DNA from: Chitinimonas_A lacunae
Lineage (GTDB): Bacteria; Pseudomonadota; Gammaproteobacteria; Burkholderiales; Chitinimonadaceae
DNA: 64,000 nucleotides
Assembly: GCF_042650885.1 (NCBI RefSeq)
Contig: NZ_JBHSBU010000001.1
Span: 1,488,001-1,552,000, forward strand
Direction of reading: 5' to 3'
Below the pieces are notes generated by a model that ran no database searches, was not told the DNA's origin, and saw only the letters and a program-made list of their open reading frames with translations. Below, piece after piece: positions 8,814-17,658 of the stretch. The position numbers and the translations under genes are program-made. Position 1 is the first letter of the stretch; every line of letters starts with the position of its first letter.

Positions 8814-9925
8814 CCCCGGCCATCACGATCGTCGCCGCTGCCTGCGGCTTTCCGTCGGGCCCGACCATGGAACTGGCCGACACGGCCGTGCGCAGCCAAC
8901 TGTCGTTGTTGCAGGCGCATCCGCACTATCTCGACCGCGCCGGCATTCCCGCCAAGGTGAGCTGTTTTCCGGCCGAGCAGCCTTTTGCTGCGGCACGTTG
9001 GGAAACCCTGGCGCTGGCCGCACTCGACAATCTGACCTGTCGGCTCGAACGCCAGCTTGGCAGCGACCGCCCCTGGCCACCCAGTCTGCTGTGGCTGGTA
9101 TTGCCCGACCCGAACCACCGTCCCGCCCTGCCGGCCGGCCTGTTCGAGCGGCTCAGCTCAGCCGTGCGCCGCTCGCCGCTGCCTTGGGAAACCATCGAGC
9201 CGGTGCTGGGCGGCCACGCGGCCGGGATGACCGCGCTGGGGCAGGCAGCAGCAGCGCTGGCGCAGCGGCCCGACGCGCTGGCCGTGATCCTGGCGGTTGA
9301 GGCGGACCTGAGCGCCGATGCACTGACCTGGCTCGATCTGCAAGCCCTGCTGCACGGCGCCCATGAGCCCTGGCGCGGTCGTTTCCGGCCGCAGCCTTAT
9401 GGGCGGATTCCCGCTGAAGGCGCCGCCGCGCTGGCGCTGGCCCGCTTGAACGACCCGGTGGCCGGCTGGGCGACGCTGCTGGGTTGCGCCACGGCCGCGG
9501 AACCGATGACTTATCGCTGTCCCGAGCCGTGTACCGGGCTTGGACTGACGCAAGCGGTACGGCAGGCGCTGAGCCAAGCCGGCTCGATCAACCCGATCGA
9601 CTGTGTGCTGGCTGACCTCAACGGCGAGCCGTACCGGGCCGACCAGTACGGTTTTACGGCGCTGCGGCTCAGCGATGTGCTGCAGGCCGACTGGCAGACC
9701 CTCACACCGGCCCTGGCCAGCGGCGACCTGGGCAGCGCCAGCGCCATCGCCCATCTGGCGCTGGCGGCCTATTCGCTGTGGCAGCGGCCGCAGGCCGGCA
9801 CCCAGCTGGTACTGGCAAGTTCGGACGACCCGCTGCGCGGTGCCGCGCTGTTGGGCGCTACCCAACCGATTCCCGCCCTGCCGGAGGTGCAGCCATGGCG
9901 ATCACCATCAACGTCAACCGCCTGA
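8810..9925 (+). CDS. Ketosynthase/thiolase-fold protein of the type VI accessory operon
   Basis: A 371-residue protein with the general layout of a thiolase-fold (beta-ketoacyl synthase-like) protein: an N-terminal half with ITIVAAACGF and a Gly/Ala-rich centre (HAAGMTALGQAAAALAQRPD), and a C-terminal half resembling the second thiolase repeat. I do not see a clear Cys-His-His catalytic set, so it is probably not an active condensing enzyme. Homologues recur between DUF2169 and DUF4150 genes in type VI loci. It overlaps both neighbours (ATGA upstream; 31 bp downstream). Function unknown. Confidence 0.65.
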   Translation: MTPAITIVAAACGFPSGPTMELADTAVRSQLSLLQAHPHYLDRAGIPAKVSCFPAEQPFAAARWETLALAALDNLTCRLERQLGSDRPWPPSLLWLVLPDPNHRPALPAGLFERLSSAVRRSPLPWETIEPVLGGHAAGMTALGQAAAALAQRPDALAVILAVEADLSADALTWLDLQALLHGAHEPWRGRFRPQPYGRIPAEGAAALALARLNDPVAGWATLLGCATAAEPMTYRCPEPCTGLGLTQAVRQALSQAGSINPIDCVLADLNGEPYRADQYGFTALRLSDVLQADWQTLTPALASGDLGSASAIAHLALAAYSLWQRPQAGTQLVLASSDDPLRGAALLGATQPIPALPEVQPWRSPSTSTA

Positions 9926-10959
9926 CCCTGTGTCACCGGGCCAGCCAAGGCATCAGCCACAACACCCTGCCCGATGTCTGCAAGACCCCGGAAAAGGGTC
10001 TGCCCATGCCCTACGAGAACGAGGCCTACTCGCATACCCTGGTCCAGGGCAGCACCACCGTCTATGCCGATGGCGGCAATATGATCGCCAAGCTGGGCAG
10101 CCGGTTTGCCCGCAGCATCTACGACGAGCAGGGCATCATGGGCGGCATCGTGTCGGGCGTGAATATGGCCGAGGCCGATTGGATCAGCCACTCTTTCGAT
10201 GTGATGATCGAGCGCAGACCCGCCTGCCGGCTGACTGACAAGATGTTCATGAATCACCGCAACACGGTGAATCTGGCCGGCCTGCGCCAACGCGATCTGC
10301 CGGAGGCCGATCAGGAATTCTTCGACGAGCTGTGCGAAATGGCCTGCGACTGCCTCAACGCCCTGCGCGGCCGGCTGGCGCCGGGGCAGACGTTCCAGGA
10401 CTGCGTCAAGAACAAGATCGACGACACCTACTACGACAACGGCTACCCGCGCGCCGATGCGCCGATGTGGCGCGAAGTGCCGTTTGACCGTGGCAATAAC
10501 TGGAATATGATCGGCAGCCGCAACAACCCCAATGTGCCGACATCGAACTATATCCGGCCCAATTCGCGCCGGCTCGATGTGGCGCGCACCGACGGCAACG
10601 GCAATATCACCCGGCTGTTCGATATGAAGTTCGGTGACGATGTGCTGACACCGGAAGCGCAGCGCGACTACCAGCGTATCGCCCGCGAACGCACCGGCAG
10701 CGCCGATAATTTCGAGGAATTCCGGGTCGAGGACCGCTGCGACTGCGACCCGCCCGATCCGACCCCGGCGCCCGTGCCGGTTCCGGTACCTGTGCCCGTC
10801 CCGGTTCCTGCGCCCTCCCGCAGCCTGCTCGACGAATTCGGCGAGGCACTGACTTCGACCACCGGCCTCAAGGTGACCGGCACTGCATTGGTACTGATCT
10901 TTGTGGTGTCCGAAGTGTCGCGGCTGTTTCCGCCGCGCAATCTGGTGCCGATTCCCTGA
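9895..10959 (+). CDS. PAAR-like (DUF4150) type VI effector with nuclease-like centre, PV-linker and C-terminal TM
   Basis: A 354-residue protein with a good ribosome-binding site (GGAGG at 9883). Residues ~1-125 match DUF4150, a PAAR-like spike tip (DVCKTPE, MPYENEAYS, GIMGGIVSG, MNHRNTVNLAG). Residues ~130-290 are a probable nuclease domain: RRLD (Asp228) then FDMK (Asp243-x-Lys245) look like a PD-(D/E)xK/VRR-Nuc active site. A Pro-Val dipeptide repeat (~296-312) follows, then a C-terminal hydrophobic helix (~330-347) before FPPRNLVPIP. The next gene has a DUF3396 immunity domain, which in Salmonella TseV-type pairs accompanies VRR-Nuc effectors. Nuclease activity is inferred from motif and neighbour. 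Confidence 0.75.
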   Translation: MAITINVNRLTLCHRASQGISHNTLPDVCKTPEKGLPMPYENEAYSHTLVQGSTTVYADGGNMIAKLGSRFARSIYDEQGIMGGIVSGVNMAEADWISHSFDVMIERRPACRLTDKMFMNHRNTVNLAGLRQRDLPEADQEFFDELCEMACDCLNALRGRLAPGQTFQDCVKNKIDDTYYDNGYPRADAPMWREVPFDRGNNWNMIGSRNNPNVPTSNYIRPNSRRLDVARTDGNGNITRLFDMKFGDDVLTPEAQRDYQRIARERTGSADNFEEFRVEDRCDCDPPDPTPAPVPVPVPVPVPVPAPSRSLLDEFGEALTSTTGLKVTGTALVLIFVVSEVSRLFPPRNLVPIP

Positions 10960-10979
10960 CCCCCACTTGCCTCTACGCC

Positions 10980-11966
10980 ATGGAACCCCATCAAGTCATC
11001 GCCGAGCTGATCCAACGTCAGGGCGGCCTCGCTGCGCTGGACCGGCTTCATCTGCCCTATGCCCGCGCCAATGCCGGCCCGGCCGCCAAGTTCGGCCTGG
11101 CGGTCGAGCTGTTCCTGCCCGATATCGACCGCGCCGTGCTGCGCGAGCGGGCCGCGCAATTTCTGAGCGACTACTGGCAGACCTTTCCGGAGCGGGTCAA
11201 TGCCCTGTTGCTGCGCGACAAGCGGCGGGCGGTCAAATTCAGCGGCGACCCGAGCGCCCAGCTTCGTGCCGATCTCGACAAATATCCGATAGACAGCGGC
11301 TATAGCGGCGCGCTGTTCGGCGCAGTCGACATCGGTCTGCCCAATGACGATATTCCGCCCTATCAAGCCTCGGTACTGATCAGCCGGCGCGAGGAACACG
11401 AACTGTCCTTCGTCTGTGCCACCTTCCCGATCTGCCAGGACGATATCCCCCGCTTCGAGCTGCTGCTGACGCTGGTACTGCGCTGGTGCGAACTGTGCCA
11501 ACCCGTCCACGGCTCGGCCGGCTATGCCCTGCTGTTTGCGCCGGGCATGCAGCAGAACACCGCGCAGGCGCTATCGCTGATCAAGCGCTTCCCCGGCCTC
11601 GACATCCTCAACAGCCCGCGCTTCTCGCTTGAAACCGGCGCGGTGCACGACCGGATCAAATCGGTCAACTGGCTGACCGTGCTCAATGACGATCTGGTGC
11701 AGCAGTCAGGCGGACTCGATGCGATGCGGGCGGCACTGGAGCCGTTTTGCAAGGTGCGGACCTATTCGGGCGGCGTGGTCATCCAGGCCGGCATCGACCC
11801 GCAGTTGGGCGACTTGCAGACTGGCAATATTGCCGAAGCCTACCGTCAGGTCGCTCGTCATCTACAGCCGCTGCGCTTTGAAAACTATCGTGATGGCTTG
11901 TTCCGGGTGCCCAGTGGACTCGATGCGATAACAGAAACCCTGAGCTGGCTGCGACGGTTCGATTAG
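10980..11966 (+). CDS. DUF3396 type VI immunity protein
   Basis: A 328-residue cytoplasmic protein with the DUF3396 pattern: a central block around YSGALFGAVD...PPYQASVLIS and a later SVNWLTVLNDDLVQQSGGLDAM motif. DUF3396 proteins are immunity partners of type VI effectors. It lies 20 nt after the PAAR-like nuclease candidate and ends the operon, which fits protection against that effector. It has no signal peptide, in keeping with a cytoplasmic, DNA-targeting toxin. About 140 bp with two small GC hairpins follow before the next gene. Confidence 0.82.
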   Translation: MEPHQVIAELIQRQGGLAALDRLHLPYARANAGPAAKFGLAVELFLPDIDRAVLRERAAQFLSDYWQTFPERVNALLLRDKRRAVKFSGDPSAQLRADLDKYPIDSGYSGALFGAVDIGLPNDDIPPYQASVLISRREEHELSFVCATFPICQDDIPRFELLLTLVLRWCELCQPVHGSAGYALLFAPGMQQNTAQALSLIKRFPGLDILNSPRFSLETGAVHDRIKSVNWLTVLNDDLVQQSGGLDAMRAALEPFCKVRTYSGGVVIQAGIDPQLGDLQTGNIAEAYRQVARHLQPLRFENYRDGLFRVPSGLDAITETLSWLRRFD

Positions 11967-12107
11967 CAAAAAACATTCGTTTAGGGTCGTCGGCAGATGC
12001 GAAATCTTCCCATTCATGCGAGGCTATGCCGCCGCGTCGCGGTCTAGCCCGCTGCGGGCAATGCGACAGTGGCTGATCCGTACTTCCACTTTCGGAGACT
12101 TCTACCT

Positions 12108-12572
12108 GTGAAAAAATTCGCTGCCCGCCTGCTGTTTCCGGCCGTTCTGGCTGCCTCCGCCCTGGCGCACGCCAATTCCTACGACCCTGCCACCAACCGC
12201 CTGACCGTCGATTCGGTCCAGGTCGGTGACACCATCTACACCAATGTGGTGATCTCGGTGGGCCAGATCCACAGCATCGGCGGCAGCCGTCCGGCCACCC
12301 CGGTGGCACCGACCTGCTCCTCGGCCAATTTCACCACCGCCGCGTTCAATGCCATCAAGGTCGGCATGACGCTTGATCAGGTCAATCAGACCATGGGCTG
12401 CCAATACGATGCGGGCGCCACGATCCGGATTCAGGGTGCAGTGGTCTATCGCTGGCAGAGCCTGACCCCGACGGTCAAGATGGTGCAGGTGTGGTTCAAC
12501 GCCGACGGCACGCTGGTGACGCCCCCGGGCGGCGAATCGACCGCTGCGTTCAAGTCGTCGAGCGGCTTCTGA
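12108..12572 (+). CDS. Small exported protein with BamE/SmpA-like pattern
   Basis: A 154-residue protein. The GTG at 12108 is preferred: it is preceded by CGGAGAC and opens a normal signal peptide (KKFAARLLFPAVLAASALAHA) cleaved before NSYD. The in-frame ATG at 12069 would bury the signal peptide. The mature part begins with a repeat-like strand region, then residues ~85-135 (FNAIKVGMTLDQVNQTMG...VQVWFNADGTLV) have the helix-helix-strand pattern of SmpA/OmlA/BamE-like small lipoproteins, but there is no lipobox Cys. Two Cys (TCSS and MGCQ) may form a disulfide. Function unknown. It is single, with a shared terminator opposite fumC. Confidence 0.7.
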   Translation: MKKFAARLLFPAVLAASALAHANSYDPATNRLTVDSVQVGDTIYTNVVISVGQIHSIGGSRPATPVAPTCSSANFTTAAFNAIKVGMTLDQVNQTMGCQYDAGATIRIQGAVVYRWQSLTPTVKMVQVWFNADGTLVTPPGGESTAAFKSSSGF

Positions 12573-12608
12573 GCGATTCATGTCGGGCGACAGCCCGGAT
12601 AGAAAAAA

Positions 12609-12640
12609 ACAGCCATGCTTTGCCCAGCATGGCTGTTTTA
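12609..12640. terminator. Bidirectional intrinsic terminator
   Basis: An 11-bp perfect stem (ACAGCCATGCT at 12609-12619 with AGCATGGCTGT at 12626-12636), with A-run before and TTTT after. It lies between the 3' ends of the small exported protein gene (+) and fumC (-). Confidence 0.88.
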
Positions 12641-12662
12641 CTTGGGACGAGCGCAGACGAGC

Positions 12663-14069
12663 TTAAGGCCGGGTCATCTCCACCGGCGAAATCCACTGCT
12701 CGTACTGCTCGCTGGTCAGATAGCCCAGCGCCAGCGCTGCTTCGCGCAAGGTGGTGCCTTCGTGATGGGCCTTCTTGGCAATCTGGGCGGCACGGTCGTA
12801 ACCGATATGGCGGTTGAGCGCCGTCACCAGCATCAGGTTCTTGTCCAGATTCTCCCGGATGCGCTCGCGATTGGGTTCGATGCCCACGGCGCAATGGTCG
12901 TGGAAGGCCAGACAGGCATCGGCCAGCAATTCGATGCTTTCGAGCACGTTGTGCACCATCACGGGCTTGAACACATTGAGCTGGAAATTGCCCTGCGAGC
13001 CGGCAAACGCCACGGCGGCGTCGTTGCCGAACACCTGCACGCACACCATGGTCATCGCCTCGCACTGGGTCGGGTTGACCTTGCCCGGCATGATCGACGA
13101 GCCCGGTTCGTTTTCCGGAATGGTCAGCTCGCCGATGCCGTTGCGCGGGCCGCTGGCGAGCCAACGCACATCGTTGGCCATTTTCATCAGCCCGCCGGCC
13201 AGGGTGCGCAGGCTGGCCGACACATTGACCAGGGCATCGTGGGCCGCCAGGGCGAAGAACTTGTTGTCGGCGCTGCGGAACGGATAGCCGGTCAGCTCGG
13301 CAATATGGTGAGCCGCCCGCTCGCCGAATTTCGGATGGGCATTGAGGCCCGTTCCGACCGCCGTGCCGCCGATGGCCAGGTCATACACGCCCGGCAGCGC
13401 CGCCCGCACGCTGGCCAGCCCGAAATCGAGCTGGGCAACCCAGGCGCCGATTTCCTGGCCCAGGGTGATCGGGGTGGCGTCCTGCAAATGGGTGCGGCCG
13501 ACCTTGACCAGCTCGCGATTGGCTTCGGCCTTGGCTGCCAGCGTGTCGCGCAGCCGCGAGACGGCCGGAAACAGACGGCGGTGCATCTGCTCGACCACCG
13601 CGATATGCATGGCCGTCGGGAAGGTATCGTTGGACGACTGACCACGGTTGACATGGTCGTTGGGGTGAACCGGATTCTTGCTGCCCGGCACGCCCCCGGC
13701 CAGTTCGATGGCGCGGTTGGAGATCACTTCGTTGGCATTCATATTCGACTGGGTGCCCGAGCCGGTCTGGAACACCACCAGCGGGAAATGCCGGTCGAGC
13801 CGGCCTTCGATCACCTCGTCAGCCGCCCGCACGATCAGATTGCCCAGCTCGGCCGGCACTTCGCCCAGCTCGACATTGGCCTGGGCTGCTGCTTTTTTCA
13901 GAATGCCCAGCGCCCGGATCATCGGTGCCTGCCAGGTGAAGCGCTCGACCCCGATCGGGAAATTCTCGATGGAACGTTGGGTCTGCGCCCCCCAATAACG
14001 ATCGGCCGGCACTTCGATGGCGCCCATCGAATCGGTTTCAGTACGGGTATGGCGCTCGGTTTGCTGCAT
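12663..14069 (-). CDS. fumC: Class II fumarate hydratase
   Basis: A 468-residue fumarase of the aspartase/fumarase superfamily that interconverts fumarate and malate in the TCA cycle; iron-independent, a homotetramer by family knowledge. The fingerprint GSSIMPGKVNPTQ is present, as are GSGTQSNMNANEV, the GRTHLQDATP active-site block and TALNRHIGYD. The start MQQTERHTRTETDSMG is supported by AGGAGG just upstream (minus strand); the longer open frame before it lacks a ribosome-binding site. Transcription is monocistronic. A GC hairpin sits in the leader at 14099-14120. Confidence 0.96.
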   Translation of the reverse strand: MQQTERHTRTETDSMGAIEVPADRYWGAQTQRSIENFPIGVERFTWQAPMIRALGILKKAAAQANVELGEVPAELGNLIVRAADEVIEGRLDRHFPLVVFQTGSGTQSNMNANEVISNRAIELAGGVPGSKNPVHPNDHVNRGQSSNDTFPTAMHIAVVEQMHRRLFPAVSRLRDTLAAKAEANRELVKVGRTHLQDATPITLGQEIGAWVAQLDFGLASVRAALPGVYDLAIGGTAVGTGLNAHPKFGERAAHHIAELTGYPFRSADNKFFALAAHDALVNVSASLRTLAGGLMKMANDVRWLASGPRNGIGELTIPENEPGSSIMPGKVNPTQCEAMTMVCVQVFGNDAAVAFAGSQGNFQLNVFKPVMVHNVLESIELLADACLAFHDHCAVGIEPNRERIRENLDKNLMLVTALNRHIGYDRAAQIAKKAHHEGTTLREAALALGYLTSEQYEQWISPVEMTRP

Positions 14070-14098
14070 GGAACTTCCTCCTCGGTACAGAACTGGCA

Positions 14099-14120
14099 TT
14101 GCCCGACCTCGGCCGGGCAA
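14099..14120 (-). promoter_or_regulatory. Hairpin in the fumC leader
   Basis: An inverted repeat with arms TTGCCCG and CGGGCAA and a GC-rich middle, about 30-50 nt upstream of the fumC start. It could be a leader hairpin or operator; there is no further evidence. Confidence 0.3.
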
Positions 14121-14563
14121 GCAAAACGGAATCGACCGCTAGCGCTCGATTCCTACGCAAGAACAGACGTTCATCGCCACGACAGGTTTAGGCAAATCCG
14201 TCGAGGGTAAAGGCAGGGAGAAACAGTTTCAGCGAAATATTATTTATTTGTTTTTGTTAACAGCTATATATCTAGCAACTGTTTTGCAGGATATTTGTTT
14301 TTCTTGAATGTTCCAGTAGCGCCAACACTGGGTATCGAGCAAGGGCGCATCGAAGTGTAGCGGAGATCCCCCTGCCTCGCGCCTCGGCCTCCAGCAAGCC
14401 TTCTGCCCCTTGCCGGCGGACAGGCACACGGGCTTTTCGCTTGAACGGGTGTCTGGGCATTCCAACCTGTCTGGCCACCTTGGCTCGGCGGCATGGTCTG
14501 AGCGGATTTCCAGTCGATCCGGAATCGGAAGGGTATGGACGTCAAAGCTCAGCCGCGTAGCCC
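14121..14563. other. fumC-lysR intergenic region with CTGCAA element (copy 3), no gene seen
   Basis: About 440 bp between the stop of lysR and fumC. On the minus strand, CTGCAAAACAG starts at 14289 and a degenerate second unit (TTGCTAG) follows 11 bp later at 14278, then an AT-rich stretch: the third copy of the phased element. Short minus-strand frames at 14264-14545 have no ribosome-binding site and no recognisable family, so I do not call them. Confidence 0.4.
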
Positions 14564-15493
14564 TCACCCAGACTTGGCGACGACTTTGCCGACTTCGGCC
14601 AGCAGAAAATCGATCAGTACCCGCACCCGCAGCGGCATATGGCGGTTGCGCGGATAGAGCAGAGAAAACGGCCGCGAGCGGCCGCCGAAGTCCTGCATCA
14701 CCTCGACCAGCGTTCCCGCTGCCAGATCGCGTTCGACGATAAAGCGGCAGGTCTGCAACAGGCCGCCACCGTGCCGGGCCAGGGTGAGGCCGCCCAACAG
14801 GTCTTCGCTGCAACAGATGCCACCCCGGGTTGGCAGATCGATATCGTGGCCCTGCTCCCGAAACAGCCAGTTCACCCGCTGGCCGCTGCTTGGCAGCACG
14901 AATTGCAGACAGTCGTGCTGCGGCAGATCGGCCAGGCTGTGCGGCACGCCGGCCCGGGCCAGATAGTCGGGAGAGGCCACGACCACCAGTTCCGCCTCTT
15001 CGAGCTTACGTACCACCAGACCCGAGTCGGGCGGATTGCGGCCACGGACCGCCAGATCGTAGTCGTCGCTGGCGAAATCGATATTGCGGTTACTCAGCTG
15101 TACTTCGAGCTCCACCGCCGGATAGCGCGCCCGGAATGCCGGCAGTAGCGGCAAGACCCGATAGTGGCCGAAGGGGGTGGGAAGGCTGAGTCGGACGGTG
15201 CCGACCGGTGAGGACTGCTGGCCCGTCAATTCGCGCTCGGCTTCGTTGAGCTGGCCCAGCGCCTGACGGCATTGGCGGTAATAGGCTTCGCCGCCTTCGC
15301 TGAGGCGGATGCGGCGGGTGGTGCGGACAAACAGCCGGGTGCCGAGTTTTTCCTCCAGGCGCGAAATCGCCCGGCTGACGGCAGCCGGCGTCAGGCCGCA
15401 GGCAGTAGCGGCTGCGGTAAAGCTCCCCAGCTCCGCCGCCAGACAGAACAATTCGATACTGCCCAGCATGGTGGCACCGAATTGGCGCGCCAT
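14564..15493 (-). CDS. LysR-family transcriptional regulator
   Basis: A 309-residue LTTR. Residues ~9-70 are the winged helix-turn-helix (ELGSFTAAATACGLTPAAVSRAISRLEEKLGTRLFVRTTR). Residues ~95-300 are the two-lobed effector-binding domain. The start at 15493 is supported by AGGTAAAG upstream. It is divergent from gstA with 106 bp between starts, the usual arrangement for control of the divergent operon (gstA plus the nitronate monooxygenase-like gene). It is closest in look to the CrgA/DsdC-type group found next to redox genes. The inducer is unknown. Confidence 0.9.
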   Translation of the reverse strand: MARQFGATMLGSIELFCLAAELGSFTAAATACGLTPAAVSRAISRLEEKLGTRLFVRTTRRIRLSEGGEAYYRQCRQALGQLNEAERELTGQQSSPVGTVRLSLPTPFGHYRVLPLLPAFRARYPAVELEVQLSNRNIDFASDDYDLAVRGRNPPDSGLVVRKLEEAELVVVASPDYLARAGVPHSLADLPQHDCLQFVLPSSGQRVNWLFREQGHDIDLPTRGGICCSEDLLGGLTLARHGGGLLQTCRFIVERDLAAGTLVEVMQDFGGRSRPFSLLYPRNRHMPLRVRVLIDFLLAEVGKVVAKSG

Positions 15494-15599
15494 ATTCTTT
15501 ACCTGATGTAATGAATGAAATGCATGATCCCATATTTATCGTGTTTCGCCCGCGCCATACGATGACAGCCGTTTTCACCCACTTCTAGAAAGCCCTGTC

Positions 15600-16208
15600 A
15601 TGAAACTGTTCTTCTCTCCCAATGCCTGCTCGCTTTCTCCCCATATCGTCTTGCGTGAGGCCGGCGTGCCGGTCGAGCTGGTCAAAGTCGATCTCAACAG
15701 CCATCTGACGGCCGACGGCATCGATTACTACACCATCAATCCCAAGGGTCAGGTGCCGCTGCTTCAGCTTGAAGACGGCAGCTATCTGAGTGAGGGCGCC
15801 ATCATTGCCCAGTACATCGCCGACCGCGCCGATCACGGCCTGTTGCCGCCGGTAGGCGACCCGGCCCGCTACCGGGTGCTGGAATGGCAGAACTACATCA
15901 GCACCGAGCTGCACAAGGCGTTTTCCCCGCTGTTCAACCGAGAGCTGAGTGCCGACACCCATCAGAAGCTGCGCGCATTGCTGCGCAAGAAATTCGAATG
16001 GGTCGATGCCCAGTTGCAGCAGCACGGCCCTTATCTCCATGGCGAGCGCTTTACCGTCGCCGATGCCTATCTATTTACCGTCACGCGCTGGGCCGGCTAT
16101 GTCGGCCTTGATCTGAGCGATCTGGCCTCCTTGCAGGCCGCGCTGCGCCAGATGACCGAGCGGCCCGCGGTCAAGGCGGCCCTGGCAGCCGAAGGGGCCG
16201 CCCAATGA
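15600..16208 (+). CDS. gstA: Beta-class glutathione S-transferase
   Basis: A 202-residue GST closely resembling E. coli GstA along its length. It has the N-terminal thioredoxin-like domain with the beta-class cysteine (NACSLSPH), the NPKGQVP cis-Pro loop and the EGAIIAQYIAD glutathione-binding block. The helical C-terminal domain has the WQNYISTELHK motif and the ERFTVADAYLF N-capping box. It conjugates glutathione to electrophiles or acts as a peroxidase in the cytoplasm. It overlaps the next gene by ATGA (16205-16208), so the two are co-translated; LysR is divergent. Confidence 0.93.
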   Translation: MKLFFSPNACSLSPHIVLREAGVPVELVKVDLNSHLTADGIDYYTINPKGQVPLLQLEDGSYLSEGAIIAQYIADRADHGLLPPVGDPARYRVLEWQNYISTELHKAFSPLFNRELSADTHQKLRALLRKKFEWVDAQLQQHGPYLHGERFTVADAYLFTVTRWAGYVGLDLSDLASLQAALRQMTERPAVKAALAAEGAAQ

Positions 16209-17284
16209 ACCCCTGGCCCGCCACCGACTTCACCCGTCGCCTGGGCTTGCGCCTACCCGTGGTCCAAGGCCCGTTTGGCGGCGGGCTGTCCTCGGTCGAG
16301 CTGACCGCAGCCGTCAGCGAAGCCGGCGGTCTTGGCTCGTTCGGGGCGCATCATCTCGACGCCGCCGCGATCCGCGACACGGCAGCAGCGATCCGGCAAC
16401 GGACCGGGCGGCCGTTTGCGCTGAATTTGTGGATTCCACACGAACAAAGCGACGCCCCGCCCCTCGACGACCAAGGCTTCGATGGCTATCTCGCCACCCT
16501 CGCGCCTTATTTCCAGGAATTGGGCGTCGCACTGCCGACCCGACCGGCACGCTTTATGCCGCCCTATCAGGAACAGGTCGAAGCGTTGCTGGCGGTGCGA
16601 CCGGCGGTGTTCAGCTTTGTGTTCGGCATTCCGGCGCCCGAGATCTTGCAGCGTTGCCGCGAACTCGAGATCACCACCGTGGGGGCCGCCACCACGGTGG
16701 ACGAGGCCTGCGCACTCGAACAGGCGGGCGTCGATATGGTGGTCGCAACGGGCTTTGAGGCAGGCGGCCATCGGGTCTCGTTTCTGCGCCGGGCCGAGGA
16801 TTCGCTGACCGGCACTTTCGCCCTGATTCCCCAGGTGGCGGATGCGGTGCACTGTCCGGTGATCGCGGCCGGCGGCATCGCCGACGGTCGGGGCGTGGCC
16901 GCCGCGTTGACCCTGGGTGCAGCGGCGGCACAGATCGGCACGGCTTTTCTCGCCTGCCGCGAATCGAACGCCAGCGCCCTGCATCGGGAGCGGCTGTTCA
17001 GCCCCGACGCCCGCCATACCGGCCTGACCCGGGCCTTCAGCGGGCGATTGGCGCGCAGCATCCGCAATCGTCTGATGGAAGAAGTCAAACAGTCCGCGCC
17101 CTATCCGATCCAGAACTGGCTGACCGCTCGCCTGCGCCCGGCTGCCACCGAGCAGGGACGGGCCGATCTGATGTCCTTGTGGGCCGGGCAGGCAGCACCG
17201 CTGTTGCGGCATCGTGATGCGGCAACATTGCTGGCCGCTTTGCAGCAGGAAACGCTGGCGGCGCTTGGGCGGTTTGGCCGTTGA
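16205..17284 (+). CDS. Nitronate monooxygenase-like FMN oxidoreductase
   Basis: A 359-residue TIM-barrel flavoprotein of the nitronate monooxygenase/2-nitropropane dioxygenase family. Visible motifs are PVVQGPFGGGLSS at the N-terminus, the VVATGFEAGGHR block (catalytic His region), PVIAAGGIADGRG (phosphate-binding loop) and GAAAAQIGTAFLAC. It oxidises alkyl nitronates or acts as an NAD(P)H:quinone reductase; substrate undetermined. It is coupled to gstA by an ATGA overlap, which suggests a detoxification operon. Confidence 0.88.
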   Translation: MNPWPATDFTRRLGLRLPVVQGPFGGGLSSVELTAAVSEAGGLGSFGAHHLDAAAIRDTAAAIRQRTGRPFALNLWIPHEQSDAPPLDDQGFDGYLATLAPYFQELGVALPTRPARFMPPYQEQVEALLAVRPAVFSFVFGIPAPEILQRCRELEITTVGAATTVDEACALEQAGVDMVVATGFEAGGHRVSFLRRAEDSLTGTFALIPQVADAVHCPVIAAGGIADGRGVAAALTLGAAAAQIGTAFLACRESNASALHRERLFSPDARHTGLTRAFSGRLARSIRNRLMEEVKQSAPYPIQNWLTARLRPAATEQGRADLMSLWAGQAAPLLRHRDAATLLAALQQETLAALGRFGR

Positions 17285-17507
17285 GGGAAGTGGTTCAGGG
17301 GAGGCGGACACTGTCCGCTTCTGCCTGCCTGGGAGAGGAAACCGGTGTGTCATGCACAAAATCCGCGCTTCTCGACACTCGGAGCTGATTGGCGGATCAA
17401 AGGGCAATCACGCCGTTTTTTTCCACTCATGGGCCGCAAGTCGCGGATTTTGAGCTGATTTTCGCCAGAAATGGACTGCTGTGGCGGCTTCGCCGGACTT
17501 ACGCGAT

Positions 17508-17536
17508 TTGGGGCAGGCGGCGGAACGTTGGATAAT
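17508..17536 (+). promoter_or_regulatory. Possible sigma-70 promoter for the REC-LuxR regulator
   Basis: TTGGGG at 17508 and GATAAT at 17531 with a 17-bp spacer. The -10 matches 5/6 and the -35 3/6. It lies about 120 bp before the start at 17659. The rest of the 374-bp gap (17285-17658) holds no supportable gene. Confidence 0.35.
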
Positions 17537-17658
17537 CGCCCTGATGGCCATCTGCATCGGGGAGGAGCCCCCAATGGTGCGCGATGCAATGGCCAGGTTT
17601 CTGCCGGCCCGGCCGCATGGCGCGGGTCCACTTTCACAGCCGTCAGGAAAGCCCGTCC

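Noticed and set aside
14244..14813. 189-codon minus-strand ORF between fumC and lysR
   Set aside because: It overlaps the 3' end of lysR in another frame and contains no family pattern.
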